DNA of 52,755 nucleotides from JAFANK01 sp036741695. Its GTDB lineage: Bacteria > Vulcanimicrobiota > Vulcanimicrobiia > Eremiobacterales > Eremiobacteraceae. Both the position numbers and the translations under genes were made by a program. The stretch lies in contig DAINRU010000014.1 of assembly GCA_036741695.1 (NCBI GenBank), forward strand, positions 1 to 52,755, in the 5' to 3' direction. Below, piece by piece: positions 22,281 to 32,400 of this stretch; positions within the stretch are counted from its first letter, which is position 1; the number at the start of each line of letters is the position of its first letter. A model generated the notes under the pieces. The model saw only the letters and a program-made list of their open reading frames with translations. It made no database searches and had not been told where the DNA came from.

Positions 22281-23493
22281 ACACCGCTTTCATCACGATC
22301 GAACGCAGCGCGCGCTTGCGATCGAGCGTCCCCAGACCGTAGCCGATGGCGCGGCTCGCATAGTACGGGCTCTCCGCCCCTCGGCGCACGATGAGGTTCA
22401 TGAGGGTGGCGCTCTTGGCAAGGTTCTTGAGCAGCCGGCCCGACGATAGGTAGCCGAGCGCGACGTCCATCCATTCGCGTTCGTGCTGGCGCAAGGCGCC
22501 GGCCGACGCGTCGCCGGTCGTCAGCGCTTGGAGGGCGGCGCGACCGGCAGAGCGGCCGGAGACGAGCGCGGTATAGATCCCTTCGCCGGTGAGCGGATCG
22601 ACGAGCGACGCGGCATCACCACACAGCATCGCGCCTTCGAAGACGCACGGCGTACGCGCGCCCCAGACCGGCAGCGGCCAGCCGATCGCGCGCCCAACCG
22701 GTCGAGCGTCCCTCATGCGCGCGGCGACGTTCGGTTCGCGCTCGATGAAATCGTCGAGGATGTCGCGCAGTTTGCGTGACGAGCGTTCCAGCTCGCCTGC
22801 GTAGATGCCGATCCCGACGTTGGCCGTCGCCTCGCCCGTGGGAAATATCCAACCATAGCCGGGCAATATCCGGGCATCGTAATAGTAGATCTCGAGATCG
22901 TCGCCCAGGCTGCTGACGCCCTCATAGTACCCGCGCAGGGCGAAGCCGAGGTGGCGCTTGGACGCATCTCGGACGCCGAGCGATTTGGCGACGATCGAGT
23001 TCGCACCGTCAGCACCGATGACGACCTTCGCCGCCACATGATGCACGCCGGCGCTATCGCTGTAGTCGACCCCGCTCGCGGCGCCGTTAGAACGCGATAC
23101 GGCGGTGACCGTCGAGCCTTGCGCGAGACGGGCGCCTGCGCGCACGGCGGCGTAGGCGACCTCCGCGTCGAGTACGAGACGCGGTACGACCCAGCAGACC
23201 ACGGGCGTTCCGTCGGCTGCCGGCGGCGGATGGGCTGCGAACGTCTTCGAGTTAGGCCCGCCGATGAGACCGCCGTACGTCATGACGCCCCGGCCGGCGA
23301 AGCGGTCGAAGGTCACGCCCATGGCGTGCAGGATGTCGACCGCGTGGGCCGTGATGCCGTCGCCGCAGCTCTTGTCGCGCGGGAAATGCGCGCGCTCGAG
23401 CAGGAGCACGTCGGCGCCCTTGGCGGCGAGGGTATGCGCGGCCGCAGCGCCCGCCGGTCCGGCGCCCACGATGACGACGTCAGCGGCCTGCAA
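22213..23493 (-). CDS. geranylgeranyl reductase family flavoprotein
   Basis: A 426-residue FAD-dependent reductase of the geranylgeranyl reductase family. The dinucleotide fold begins at once (VVIVGAGPAGAAAAHTLA), followed by the family segment FPRDKSCGDGI. LPGYGWIFPTGEATANVGIG carries the PxYxWxFP signature for prenyl-substrate binding, and GDAASLVDPLTGEGIYTAL is the second FAD motif. Such enzymes saturate isoprenoid chains of menaquinone, chlorophyll or lipids; no photosynthesis gene is here, so quinone or lipid side chains are likelier. TTG 23493 is the start, overlapping the kynureninase-like gene by 14 nt. The last 68 nt overlap the end of the convergent nth gene. The substrate is inferred only from the family. 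Confidence 0.85.
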   Translation of the reverse strand: MQAADVVIVGAGPAGAAAAHTLAAKGADVLLLERAHFPRDKSCGDGITAHAVDILHAMGVTFDRFAGRGVMTYGGLIGGPNSKTFAAHPPPAADGTPVVCWVVPRLVLDAEVAYAAVRAGARLAQGSTVTAVSRSNGAASGVDYSDSAGVHHVAAKVVIGADGANSIVAKSLGVRDASKRHLGFALRGYYEGVSSLGDDLEIYYYDARILPGYGWIFPTGEATANVGIGIYAGELERSSRKLRDILDDFIEREPNVAARMRDARPVGRAIGWPLPVWGARTPCVFEGAMLCGDAASLVDPLTGEGIYTALVSGRSAGRAALQALTTGDASAGALRQHEREWMDVALGYLSSGRLLKNLAKSATLMNLIVRRGAESPYYASRAIGYGLGTLDRKRALRSIVMKAVFNPSFFGARPLREERASSARTP

Positions 23494-24634
23494 CGATCGA
23501 GCCTATCTCGGCGAAGACGGCGCGGACTTCGTCTGTGGTGTTGTAGAAGTGCGGCGCGATGCGGATGCCAGCCTGGGGCCTGTAATCCACGATGAAGCCG
23601 CGGCGGATGAGCTCGTCGCTGGCTGCGTGCGCGCCCTCAAAATCCACCGTCACGTGCCCGCCGCGCTCGGACGCCTCGAGCGGCGAGTTGACCCGAAGCC
23701 TGAGCTCCTGCGCCAAAGCGACTGCAAGCGAGCTGAGTTCGATGCTGCGCTGCCGGATGGCAGCGACACCGATCTGGTTGATCAACTCAAGACCGCTGAC
23801 GCACGCGTACAGCGCCGCCGGATTCGGCGTGCCACCCGCGTAGCGCCACACCCCGTCGGCCATGTCGAGCCCGGTCATGTCGAAGTCGAACGGGCGCTTG
23901 TGGGAAAACCAGCCGACGAGGGTCGGGCGCAACGTCTCGTACAGATCCGGGCGCACGTAGAGGTAGGCGTTGCCAGGCCCGCCGCACAGCCATTTCAGCG
24001 ACCCGCCGACGAGCGCATCGACCTGCAGCTCGCGCACGTCGATCGGCACGGTCCCGATGGATTGATAGACGTCGAGGAACACCATCGCGCCGACGCGATG
24101 CGCTTTCTCGACGATCGCTTTCACATCGGTGATGTAGCTCGAGCGGAAGATCACATGTGAGATGGGAACGGCAAGCGTCGTCTCGTCAATCGCATCGACC
24201 ATGGCTTGGGTGTCGACCCGAACCCCGTCGGTGTGCACCATCTCGACACGCGCGCCACGAGCGGCCTGCGCCTGCCAATTGTAATGGACGGTCGGGAACT
24301 CGAGATCCGAATAGACTATCTTGTTGCGCCGGCTGGAGAAATCCAGGCACGAGATGAGGATCGATTCGGCGATGGAGACGTTGGGCTGCATGATGACCTG
24401 GCCCGCTCGTGCACCGATCAACGCTGCGATGAGGTCGCCACAGCTCGTAACAAGCGCCAACCACTTCTCCCACGCCACCACGCCCTGCATCGCCCAGTCG
24501 TCGGCATACTCGGTCAGCCGCGTGCGGGTTTTCGCCGGCATCGCGCCGAGCGAGTTGCTGATGAGGTACGTGCACGTCGAGAGGATGGGGAAGTCGGCGC
24601 GCCATTTGAGCAGCTTGTCCGTCACGGTCAGCAT
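23480..24634 (-). CDS. kynureninase-like class V aminotransferase-fold enzyme
   Basis: A PLP-dependent enzyme of 384 residues, fold type I, class V/kynureninase group. An N-terminal NSLGAMP resembles the NSLGL(M)P signature of kynureninases. Asp188 (FLDVYQSIG) is the PLP pyridine-nitrogen ligand, and Lys214 in GGSLKWLCGGPG is the Schiff-base lysine. WRYAGGTPNPAALYA is the substrate-side loop. No other tryptophan-degradation gene (kynA, kynB) is in the window, so a true kynureninase role is not secure; a cysteine desulfurase-like or other lyase activity is also possible. AAGG precedes ATG 24634. It sits between a zinc-ribbon protein gene (8 nt upstream) and a geranylgeranyl reductase gene (overlapping), a conserved-looking operon. 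Confidence 0.83.
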   Translation of the reverse strand: MLTVTDKLLKWRADFPILSTCTYLISNSLGAMPAKTRTRLTEYADDWAMQGVVAWEKWLALVTSCGDLIAALIGARAGQVIMQPNVSIAESILISCLDFSSRRNKIVYSDLEFPTVHYNWQAQAARGARVEMVHTDGVRVDTQAMVDAIDETTLAVPISHVIFRSSYITDVKAIVEKAHRVGAMVFLDVYQSIGTVPIDVRELQVDALVGGSLKWLCGGPGNAYLYVRPDLYETLRPTLVGWFSHKRPFDFDMTGLDMADGVWRYAGGTPNPAALYACVSGLELINQIGVAAIRQRSIELSSLAVALAQELRLRVNSPLEASERGGHVTVDFEGAHAASDELIRRGFIVDYRPQAGIRIAPHFYNTTDEVRAVFAEIGSIVAGR

Positions 24635-24642
24635 GCGCTACC

Positions 24643-24837
24643 TTACTTCGCCTCCAAACGTTCGCGCAACGAGGATATGGCGGCATCGACGTTTCCGGTG
24701 AGATCGCTGCCGCAACGAGGGCATCGCAAGAGATCGCCGGACCGAAAGGCGTTGATCACGTTTCTCGCTTCCGCGTCGGTGAATTTCGCCGCCGTGAGGC
24801 CGCAGTGCGTACAGCTCAGGGATGCCGGAACTTTCAC
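24643..24837 (-). CDS. 64-residue zinc-ribbon protein
   Basis: A small protein with two zinc knuckles, CTHCG at 9-13 and CPRCG at 39-43, 26 residues apart and joined by a helix (DAEARNVINAFRS): a minimal zinc ribbon. A short C-terminal amphipathic helix (AISSLRERLEAK) could mediate dimerisation. AAGGAG lies upstream of GTG 24837. The stop lies 8 nt from the kynureninase-like gene, so it is the operon's first gene. Possible roles are metal or nucleic acid binding, or serving as an accessory to the PLP enzyme; none is shown. The regular knuckle spacing, the ribosome binding site and the operon position are why I accept it as a real gene. Confidence 0.72.
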   Translation of the reverse strand: MKVPASLSCTHCGLTAAKFTDAEARNVINAFRSGDLLRCPRCGSDLTGNVDAAISSLRERLEAK

Positions 24838-24976
24838 AAGAGGCTCTCCTTGCTTTACAGTGTTGCCATAAATCTTTAGTCATTTCACGGAGATCTCCCG
24901 TGGCCTGTAGGCGCGAGGGGCAGTGCGCCTCGGCTGCGAATGGCGCTATCCCGCCGTACCTTGTGAGGAGCTTACC

Positions 24977-25747
24977 ATGCGCTACGTCAAGGCGATCGTC
25001 GTGCTCGCGGTCGCGGGCATCATCGCAGTTTCCACACCGGCCTTGGCGCAGGGGGAACAGAACCTTGACGTGCCGTTTGCCCTGCCAGCGACTTTCCAAG
25101 GACTGACCGCCTGTGCCGATTGCCCGGGGATCCGTGTGACGGTGACGCTCAACGCCGACGGCACGTATAATCTCGAGCGCGAGTACCTCGAGCGCCCAGC
25201 GCGAAGCAACGAGACGGGCAAGTGGAGCTATGACAAAGTCAAGACGCTGCTCACCTTGCAACCCACAGGCACGAGCGGTCCTGAGTTCTTCGCGATCAGC
25301 ATCAACCCAACGCTGCAGGCGCTCGACGCCCAGGGTAAACCCATCCCCTCGAGCGCCAACTTCACCTACGCGCCGTGGCTCACATATGCCGACGCGCCGC
25401 TGCCGCTCGAGTCCACGCCGTGGCGTCTGGTCGAGCTGAACGGTAAAGCCGTTCCGACCGACGACCCGAAAGCCTGGGCCACGTTGCAATTCGATGCGGT
25501 CAATCAGCGGGTCACAGGTTCCGGCGGCTGCAACCGCATATCGGCTCAGTACGAGGTGACAGGCGACAAGCTCCACTTCGACCCGGTCGCAGCGACGCGG
25601 ATGATGTGCCCACAACCGGTCATGGACGCGGAGACCGCGTTTCTGACTGCGCTGGGATCTGTGACGTCGTACAAGATCGACGGCAACACGCTCAGCCTCT
25701 TCGGCACCAATGGCTCGGTGCTGGCGCAGTTGCAGGGGGAGAAATAA
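24977..25747 (+). CDS. exported NlpE-META domain protein
   Basis: A 256-residue exported protein joining two small beta domains. After a signal peptide (about 1-24, ending ALA-Q), residues 35-135 resemble the NlpE N-terminal (copper resistance) domain: LPATFQGLTACADCPGIRVTVTLN has the CxxC characteristic of NlpE. Residues 150-254 are a META/HslJ domain, with TPWRLVELNG, the GSGGCNRISAQYEV motif and TRMMCPQPVMDAETAFL. In E. coli NlpE is an outer membrane lipoprotein sensing envelope and copper stress, and META proteins are linked to heat and novobiocin resistance. Here no lipobox cysteine follows the signal peptide, so it is probably soluble in the periplasm. GAGGAG precedes ATG 24977; the frame is open from 24923, but the extension would ruin the signal peptide. 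Confidence 0.84.
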   Translation: MRYVKAIVVLAVAGIIAVSTPALAQGEQNLDVPFALPATFQGLTACADCPGIRVTVTLNADGTYNLEREYLERPARSNETGKWSYDKVKTLLTLQPTGTSGPEFFAISINPTLQALDAQGKPIPSSANFTYAPWLTYADAPLPLESTPWRLVELNGKAVPTDDPKAWATLQFDAVNQRVTGSGGCNRISAQYEVTGDKLHFDPVAATRMMCPQPVMDAETAFLTALGSVTSYKIDGNTLSLFGTNGSVLAQLQGEK

Positions 25748-25769
25748 CCTCCCGGCCGCCCGCCACGGC

Positions 25770-28700
25770 CTAGAGCTTCATCTGCAGCGTCACATATGCT
25801 TGGAACGGGATCGTCGTTCCGAGGAACTGGGTGTTATTGTTCCCGTTCTGGTAGGTATAGGGATATTTGTAGTTCGGGTCCGAGTTGGGCAGCGTGCTCG
25901 AGCTGGGCGCGACGCCGAACGGCAGCGTCGTGTAGGTGCAGAACTGCGTCTGGTCCCAGGCGTAGCCGCGCTGATGGCAGGTGTCGAAAAGACTCGTCAT
26001 CACAACCGAAAGATGCGCGCGCGGCGTGATGTCGTAGCCCAGCGCGAGATTACCGGTGAGCCGCGACGGCTGCATGAAGGCCCCCATCTTGTCGAACTGG
26101 CCCGTGAAGTCGTCGGGGATGACGATGGTCGAACCCGACGACGCTGGGTCGCTTCCAATCGTTGAAAGCGGAGCACCATAGAACGTACCGGACGTATAGG
26201 TCACAGACGGCGTCACGCTGTAGCGGTTGTGCTTGTATTGCAGCAACAGCGTGCCGACCACAGGTGGTCCAAAGCCATTGCCCGCCGCGAGCGGTTGGTC
26301 CGGGATGACGTCGTACGGCGCATACGAGGCGGTTGGATCCTGCAGCGGCTGGACAGGTTTGTTCCAGTACGGGTTTGGGGTGTCACCGCTCGCGCAGGTC
26401 GGATCCGCTGCTCCTCCGGGCGTGAAGCAGGCCGCTGCGCCGAGCCCTGCGCTGGTCGAACCGCAGACCGGCGATCCGAATTGCGTCTGACCGACTGCGC
26501 TCCCGCCCGGGCCGCAGGCCTGGGTATAGGCGTTGTAGCGTTGCACCGCATGATTGATGATGTCGAGCACGTTGAGCCCGCTCGCGAAATCGGCGTAGGT
26601 GAAGCGGCTGTAGTCGTAGGTGAACGCGATGAGCCCAGACACGCCGTCGCGATTGAAATCACCCTTCTGGAAATCAAGCTCCGCGCCGTACGACCGCTCC
26701 GAGCCGACGTTCACGCCCGACTCGTTGCCGCTCTGGTCGAGCAAGATGTTTTCGAATTGCCCCATGGTGCCGCGGTAGTACGGCGTGACCTTGAAGCTCA
26801 TGTCGGTGCCGCGGATGCGCTGCTCCCATGAGAAGTCCACGTTGTGCGAGACGTCGGGCAGCAGATCGTGCTGCGGTGAGGTGAAGCCGTATGCCCAGAA
26901 TTTTGAGGCCATGGGCGTCGCCAGGTCTTGCTGCACCGTGCCGTACTGCACCCACGAGGCATTGGGAGGTCGTGCATAGGTGCCATACGAGGCTCTCAGC
27001 GTTGTGTCGGCGGATAGCTGGTACGTGGTCGCGATGCGCGGCTCGAAGACCGAATTCGATTCAGCCGAGTCGTTGCTCAGGCTGAGGTGGATCGGGGTTG
27101 AACCCGCAGGACACGGGCCCGCGGACCCCGTGACGGGGTCGATCGGCCGTTGCACGATGGGGTTGAACGGCAGGTTGGCGCTCGTGAAGCAATCCTCGTT
27201 GTTCGCGACGTTGAACCAGAACTGCCGCGTCGGATACCCGTCCGCCTCGTTGACCAGCCGGTCATCGTAACGCTCGACGCGCGCCCCGAGGTCTATCGTG
27301 AGCCGGTCGTTCGGCCGGATGCTGTCGGCGATCGAGCCAGCCGTGAGGATCGGGCTCACTTGATTGATCAATCCAGCATAGCCGTTTTCGGTCGCGGTCC
27401 AATGCGCGCCGTGCAGCGCCGCAGCCGAACCTGGCGGTGCGGTCACTAGTGGATTGCCGTTGGGGTCCGTCACGCCCCCGAGGGTCGGGTTCATGAACGC
27501 TTGGCCGGCTTGATCGTAGCAGCTTGCATAGCTGCCGCTCGTCGGATCGTAACAGTGAGAGCCGTCGGTGTAGCTGCCGATCTGCACTCCTGGCGGGAAG
27601 CTACCCAAAAAGTTGCCGCCGATGAGACCGTTTGCGGTGAAGCCCCCACCGAGCAAGAACGTGGATCCGGTCGAGTAGCGGTACTCTTTGGAGCTGGCGA
27701 TGGATGCAGTGACGTCGAGCAGATTCTTTTCGCTCAACTGGTTGACGTAGCTGAGGGTCCCACCGAACGTGATCTCGGGCAAGATGTACTGCAGCGTGGA
27801 AGGCACCGGCACCGCGTCTTGGATGAACCAGTTCGAGTAGGTGCTGAAGCCGAGGAGGCGCAGGTACGAGCTCGGGCTGAAGTTGTGCTGGTATTGGATT
27901 TTCTCCAGGCTAAACCCATTGTTGGCCACCGCCCGCTCATTCACGCTCATCTGGCTCTGAAATGAACGAGCGACGTCGGGCGACGCCGGGTAGAAATATT
28001 GGGCCAGAGCGGCCGTGTTGAGCGGGGCGCCGAGCTGACCGGCATAGATGTATTGGTCGGGATAGCCAAAACTGGCCCCGAAGGTCTGCGCTCCGCCGAA
28101 ATCGCTGAGCGATCCGTACGTATATGTATAGAGATTGCTCGACGTGTACAAGAGCTGCAGGTCGTCGTTGATCGCGCCCTCGTGGTGGGGGATCGCGTAG
28201 TGCAGATTGACCACCGCTTCACCGTCACGCGTCGAGGAGGCGCCGAGGGTTAGCCCCGGTAGATCGATGGCGTTGCCGGCGGAGTTGAACTGGAACGATG
28301 GGAAGAAGAAACGGGATTGATCCAGGCTCACGCCGTTGAACTGATCGACGAACCGGTAATTCTGGAAGGCCATCGATCCGCCGACGTAATACGTGAAGCG
28401 CCCGTTATCCGATGCCGCGCCTACTTCAAACGCACCCTTCTGGTAGCTTGTCGGGAAGCCCAGACCGTAGGTCACCGTGGCGAAGGGCGTGCGCGAGCCG
28501 GTCTTGATGACCTGGTTGATATAGCCACTGATCCCTTGGCCCTCGGAGCTCGCGGTCGCTCCGCCCGTGTACACTTGCAGCTCTTGCTGACCGACATTGC
28601 TCAACAGCGACTCGGGGGCGTTGTCGTAGGAACGGTTGACCGGCACGCCGTCGAACTCGTAGCCGATCTGGTCCTGGTCTCCGCCACGCATGTAGATCGG

Positions 28701-29252
28701 CTGATACCAGCCTTGCTGGCCTTGAGGCACGTAGACGCCGGGGACGGTCGCAAGGGCGCTATACGACTGATCGATGCCGCCTGGCCCTGAAAGCGGTAGC
28801 GCAGCCTTGCCGAGCTGTGGCGTCACAGAATAGAGATCGATGGTCTGACCGGGACGGACGAGACCCGTCGGCCCTTGTGTGACCACTCGTCCGATCGTCT
28901 TCACGGACGAGGTGAGCGAGAAGTTGAAGACCTGGTGCTCGTCGGCCTGGATGGTCAGCCCGCTTTGCGAGAATGGGATGTAGCCGTCCTTGGCCGCGCT
29001 CAAGCTGTAGGTGTCGGGCGGGAGTGATACGATGGCGTACGCGCCTTTGGCATCGGTGACGGAGCGCGCCTCGCCCGACGGCGATGACAGGTCGACGTTC
29101 ACACCTGCGAGCGGGGCGTGCGTGCTTGCGTCGACCACGCGGCCGCTGATCCCCCCGGTCGTGCCGGCGTAGGCGCGCGAAGCGCCGAGCGCAAAGATAA
29201 TGGCCGCGGCGACTATAGCGACGCGTGCATGACGGGCTGCTCGCTCTGGCAT
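25770..29252 (-). CDS. TonB-dependent outer membrane receptor
   Basis: An outer membrane receptor of 1160 residues. A signal peptide (about 1-29, ending AYA) is followed by a carboxypeptidase-regulatory-like beta sandwich (about 33-115: ISGRVVDASTHAPLAGVNV..., SLPPDTYSLSAAKDGY). A plug domain follows (about 140-260, with PGVYVPQGQQGWYQPIYMRG and GISGYINQVIKTGSR), then a large beta barrel ending in the aromatic-terminated strand AYVTLQMKL. No clear TonB box can be seen. Cysteine-rich loops (about 700 and 950-980) suggest disulfides outside. The layout is close to the SusC/OmpA-like receptors of Acidobacteria and related soil phyla. The ligand is unknown. GAGGAG precedes ATG 29252. A TonB-like gene is at 35999, but ExbB/ExbD are not in the window. 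An 11-bp hairpin lies in its 5' UTR. Confidence 0.92.
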   Translation of the reverse strand: MPERAARHARVAIVAAAIIFALGASRAYAGTTGGISGRVVDASTHAPLAGVNVDLSSPSGEARSVTDAKGAYAIVSLPPDTYSLSAAKDGYIPFSQSGLTIQADEHQVFNFSLTSSVKTIGRVVTQGPTGLVRPGQTIDLYSVTPQLGKAALPLSGPGGIDQSYSALATVPGVYVPQGQQGWYQPIYMRGGDQDQIGYEFDGVPVNRSYDNAPESLLSNVGQQELQVYTGGATASSEGQGISGYINQVIKTGSRTPFATVTYGLGFPTSYQKGAFEVGAASDNGRFTYYVGGSMAFQNYRFVDQFNGVSLDQSRFFFPSFQFNSAGNAIDLPGLTLGASSTRDGEAVVNLHYAIPHHEGAINDDLQLLYTSSNLYTYTYGSLSDFGGAQTFGASFGYPDQYIYAGQLGAPLNTAALAQYFYPASPDVARSFQSQMSVNERAVANNGFSLEKIQYQHNFSPSSYLRLLGFSTYSNWFIQDAVPVPSTLQYILPEITFGGTLSYVNQLSEKNLLDVTASIASSKEYRYSTGSTFLLGGGFTANGLIGGNFLGSFPPGVQIGSYTDGSHCYDPTSGSYASCYDQAGQAFMNPTLGGVTDPNGNPLVTAPPGSAAALHGAHWTATENGYAGLINQVSPILTAGSIADSIRPNDRLTIDLGARVERYDDRLVNEADGYPTRQFWFNVANNEDCFTSANLPFNPIVQRPIDPVTGSAGPCPAGSTPIHLSLSNDSAESNSVFEPRIATTYQLSADTTLRASYGTYARPPNASWVQYGTVQQDLATPMASKFWAYGFTSPQHDLLPDVSHNVDFSWEQRIRGTDMSFKVTPYYRGTMGQFENILLDQSGNESGVNVGSERSYGAELDFQKGDFNRDGVSGLIAFTYDYSRFTYADFASGLNVLDIINHAVQRYNAYTQACGPGGSAVGQTQFGSPVCGSTSAGLGAAACFTPGGAADPTCASGDTPNPYWNKPVQPLQDPTASYAPYDVIPDQPLAAGNGFGPPVVGTLLLQYKHNRYSVTPSVTYTSGTFYGAPLSTIGSDPASSGSTIVIPDDFTGQFDKMGAFMQPSRLTGNLALGYDITPRAHLSVVMTSLFDTCHQRGYAWDQTQFCTYTTLPFGVAPSSSTLPNSDPNYKYPYTYQNGNNNTQFLGTTIPFQAYVTLQMKL

Positions 29253-29288
29253 GGCTCCTCCTCGCAGGCGCACCGCCTGAAGAATGAG

Positions 29289-29322
29289 CGAAGCCTCCGA
29301 CGTCATCACGGCGGAGGCTTCG
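29289..29322 (-). promoter_or_regulatory. 11-bp hairpin in the receptor 5' UTR
   Basis: CGAAGCCTCCG (29289-29299) and CGGAGGCTTCG (29312-29322) pair perfectly around a 12-nt loop. On the minus strand the hairpin lies 37-70 nt before the receptor start codon. No T-run follows on either strand, so it is not a standard terminator; a protein operator or an mRNA-level control structure is possible. Confidence 0.5.
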
Positions 29323-29468
29323 TACGCTATCTTAGGCTCGCTCTTCTTACGAAACGTCCACCGCAACAACGATCGGACACATCCGCATCCGACAAGAACA
29401 GGCGACGATACACATGTGCCCGGACTGTATGCTGAAGCTGCGCTCAGACCCTTTTCGACGGGTGAAAA

Positions 29469-32400
29469 CTAGCCGGCGAAGCGCGGGAGCGTATCCAGTC
29501 GTGGATAAACCGTGTTGCGCCCCGCCTGTTTTGCCCGGTAGAGGGCGGCGTCCGCCGCCTTCAAGAGCATCTGCATCTGGGTTCCGGCCTCGGGGAAGGA
29601 GGCGACGCCCAGGCTAGCCGTGACGGTGACGTCACCGTCCTTGGTCGGCCATTCGGTCTCTGCGATCTTGGCGGCCATGCGTTGCGCGAGCATCACCGCG
29701 TCGCTGAGCTGCGTCTCAGGCAGCAGCACGACGAACTCGTCTCCCCCGTAGCGCGCGACGATATCCGAGATACGCACGGACCCGAGCAGCACCTGGCCGA
29801 ACTGGCGCAGCACCTGATCGCCGAACTCGCGTCCGAGCCGCTCGTTGATCTCGTGCAGGTCGTCGACGTCGACCATGAGCACCGACAGCGGACGCTTGCG
29901 GCGGCGCGCCTCGGACAGACGCTTGCGCAGCACATCTTGGGTGAAGCGATAGTTGTACAGACCCGTGAGCGGGTCGGTGATCGCCATGCGCGAGCTCTCT
30001 TCGAGCATGCGGGCGTGACGCAAGGCGACCGCGAGCTCGTCAGTGACGGCATGGAAGAGGCTCTGATCCTCGGCGGAGAAGCCGCGGCCGTCGAAGGCCA
30101 CGACCTGCACCGCACCGATGACGTCGTCGCCGATGGTGAGCGGCTTAGTGAGGACGGAGCTGATATCGGACGGCGAGCGTTGGGCGAAATGCGGGTGCTC
30201 GATCCGGACGCCGGCGCCGTCGGATGTCAGCATGGTCTGGCGATAGACGACCGAGCTCGCCAGCGGTCCCTCGTCGCCGGTTGGGTCTGAACGCACATCC
30301 ACCGGCTCAGCGCCCTCGGGATCGAAACCGCGCTGAGCGGCATTGTGCAGCCGCGCCTCGACCGCGTCGTAGAGGTAAAGCCGTCCGGTGTCGAGATGCA
30401 AGACCTCAAGCAGCTTCTCGAGCCCCTTCGAACAGATGTCGCCGAGTCCGACTTCGCGGCTCAGCGAGCGGACGACATCGCGCATCACGACGAGCGTGCG
30501 GTTGTGCCGCGCCATCTGCTCTGCTTGCTTCTTCTGCTCGGAGATGTCTTTGCTGAACGCGACGAGCCCGACGATGTCGCCATATTGGTCTCGCGCTGGC
30601 GAGGCGGACAGCAACACCTCCATGCGCCCGCCCTCACGGTTGCGGCACTCGACTTCGAAGACGTGGACCTGCTCCCCGCGGCCGACCCGAGAGAGCATCT
30701 CGCGGATGTCGTCGCGCCGGTCGGGCGGGATGATGGGCAACTCGTGGAACAGACGGCCGACGGCCTCGTCGCGGGTGATGCCGAAAATGCGCTCGGCGCC
30801 TTTGTTCCACGACACGACGGCTCCCCGCAGATCGAACTGCACGATGGCGTCATTCGACTCCTCGAGGATGCGATCGAGGAAATTTCGGGCGGACTTGGCT
30901 CGTTCGTACTTGCGGGCCGCATCGATGGCCGCCCCACCCTGCGTCCCCAACTGACGGACGATCTCTTCTTCCGATTCCAGCACTGGTGGACGTTCGGCGA
31001 AGAAGAGCGCGACCGCCCCGATGGGCTTGCCGCCGGCGAGCAGCGGGAAGGCGCTGACCGCGTTGAAGCCATGCTCGCGCGCGAGCTGCTCCCAGCCCAA
31101 GCGGATCCAGGCGCCGTCAGCGGTGACGTTCGAGCGCGTCGCGTAGCGCGACTCGCGCACGGCCTGCACCGCGGGATATGCCGCATAGGCAGGATCGGTC
31201 ACGTTGACGGCGAGTTTCGCGGAGAGCTCGGCCGGAGCGTTCCATCCGCCCGCAGCCTGCAGTCCCGCCCCGTCTCCGACATAGGCGATGGCGAAAGATG
31301 CGCCCAGCGCCTCGACACCGGCGCGTGCGATGCTGCGCACGACCTCGGCCTCTTCGAGTCCGCGTGAGATGCCGCTGGCCGCTGAGACGGCGAGGGCCCG
31401 ATCCCGGGCGAGCGCGCGCAGAGCGTCGGCATCAAGCGCGTTGCGCAGGGCGGCTTGCGCATGGGGCAAGTAGGTGCCGATCTTCGCAAGCGCATTCTCG
31501 TCGAAGGCGTCGATCTCGCGGGCATAGAGCTCGAGCACGATCGTGGCGCGTGCATCGCTGATGAGCGGCAACGCCAGCACGGAACGGATGCGATGGGTCT
31601 GCGCGACGTCTACCCACGGGGCGAAACTGCGCTCGGCCAGAGTGTCTTTGACGTAGCAGATCTCACCGCTGCGTGCGGCGCGACCGAGCGGACCCTGACC
31701 GATGGGCATGTTCGGGTCTGCGTTGGCGATGAAGCTGCGGGAAAAACCGGCGCTGGCAGCATCGCCGAAGATGGCTTGCGGCGCGAAGCGGTTGCCGGCC
31801 AAGCGCCAGACGATGCTCAGCGGCGCGGAGGTGGCGGCGCGCGCGTACTCACCGATGCGCTCGATGATGGAGCTTTCGCTCAGATCTGCGTTGAGTTTGG
31901 CGACGTCATCCAGGATGCGGGCAGTCTGCGCGCTCTGCGCCAGGGCGCTCGCGCGCATCTCACGCCGGGCCAGGTCCTGGGCCAGCACGGATGCGAGATT
32001 CGCCAGCGCGTCCATGTGGCGAGCGGCGAACGCCGTGTCGCGCAGGGCGTAGAGCACGAGCGCGCCGATGGTGCCTGCGTCGCCGACGAGCGGCACGGCG
32101 GCGGTCACGGCGAACGACGCCGCCTCCGGATGGGTCTCTAAGACGGCCGATCGTCCTTCTTCACCACCGTCGCGCTGCACGATCCAGCTGGCGCCGAGTA
32201 TCGCGGACGAGATGAGCCCATCATCTGAGAGGGGAATGCGGCGCGCGTTGACGGCGGCCGCGAAACCGGTATCCGCATCGAGCTGGGCCGTGACGCCGAC
32301 GGTGCCGTCGGCCGGCGTGAGCACGCACGCGATGCAGCCGACGTCGAGGATCGAGGCGATGCCTTCGACCGCCATCTGCAGCACATCGCGTGGCTCTGCG

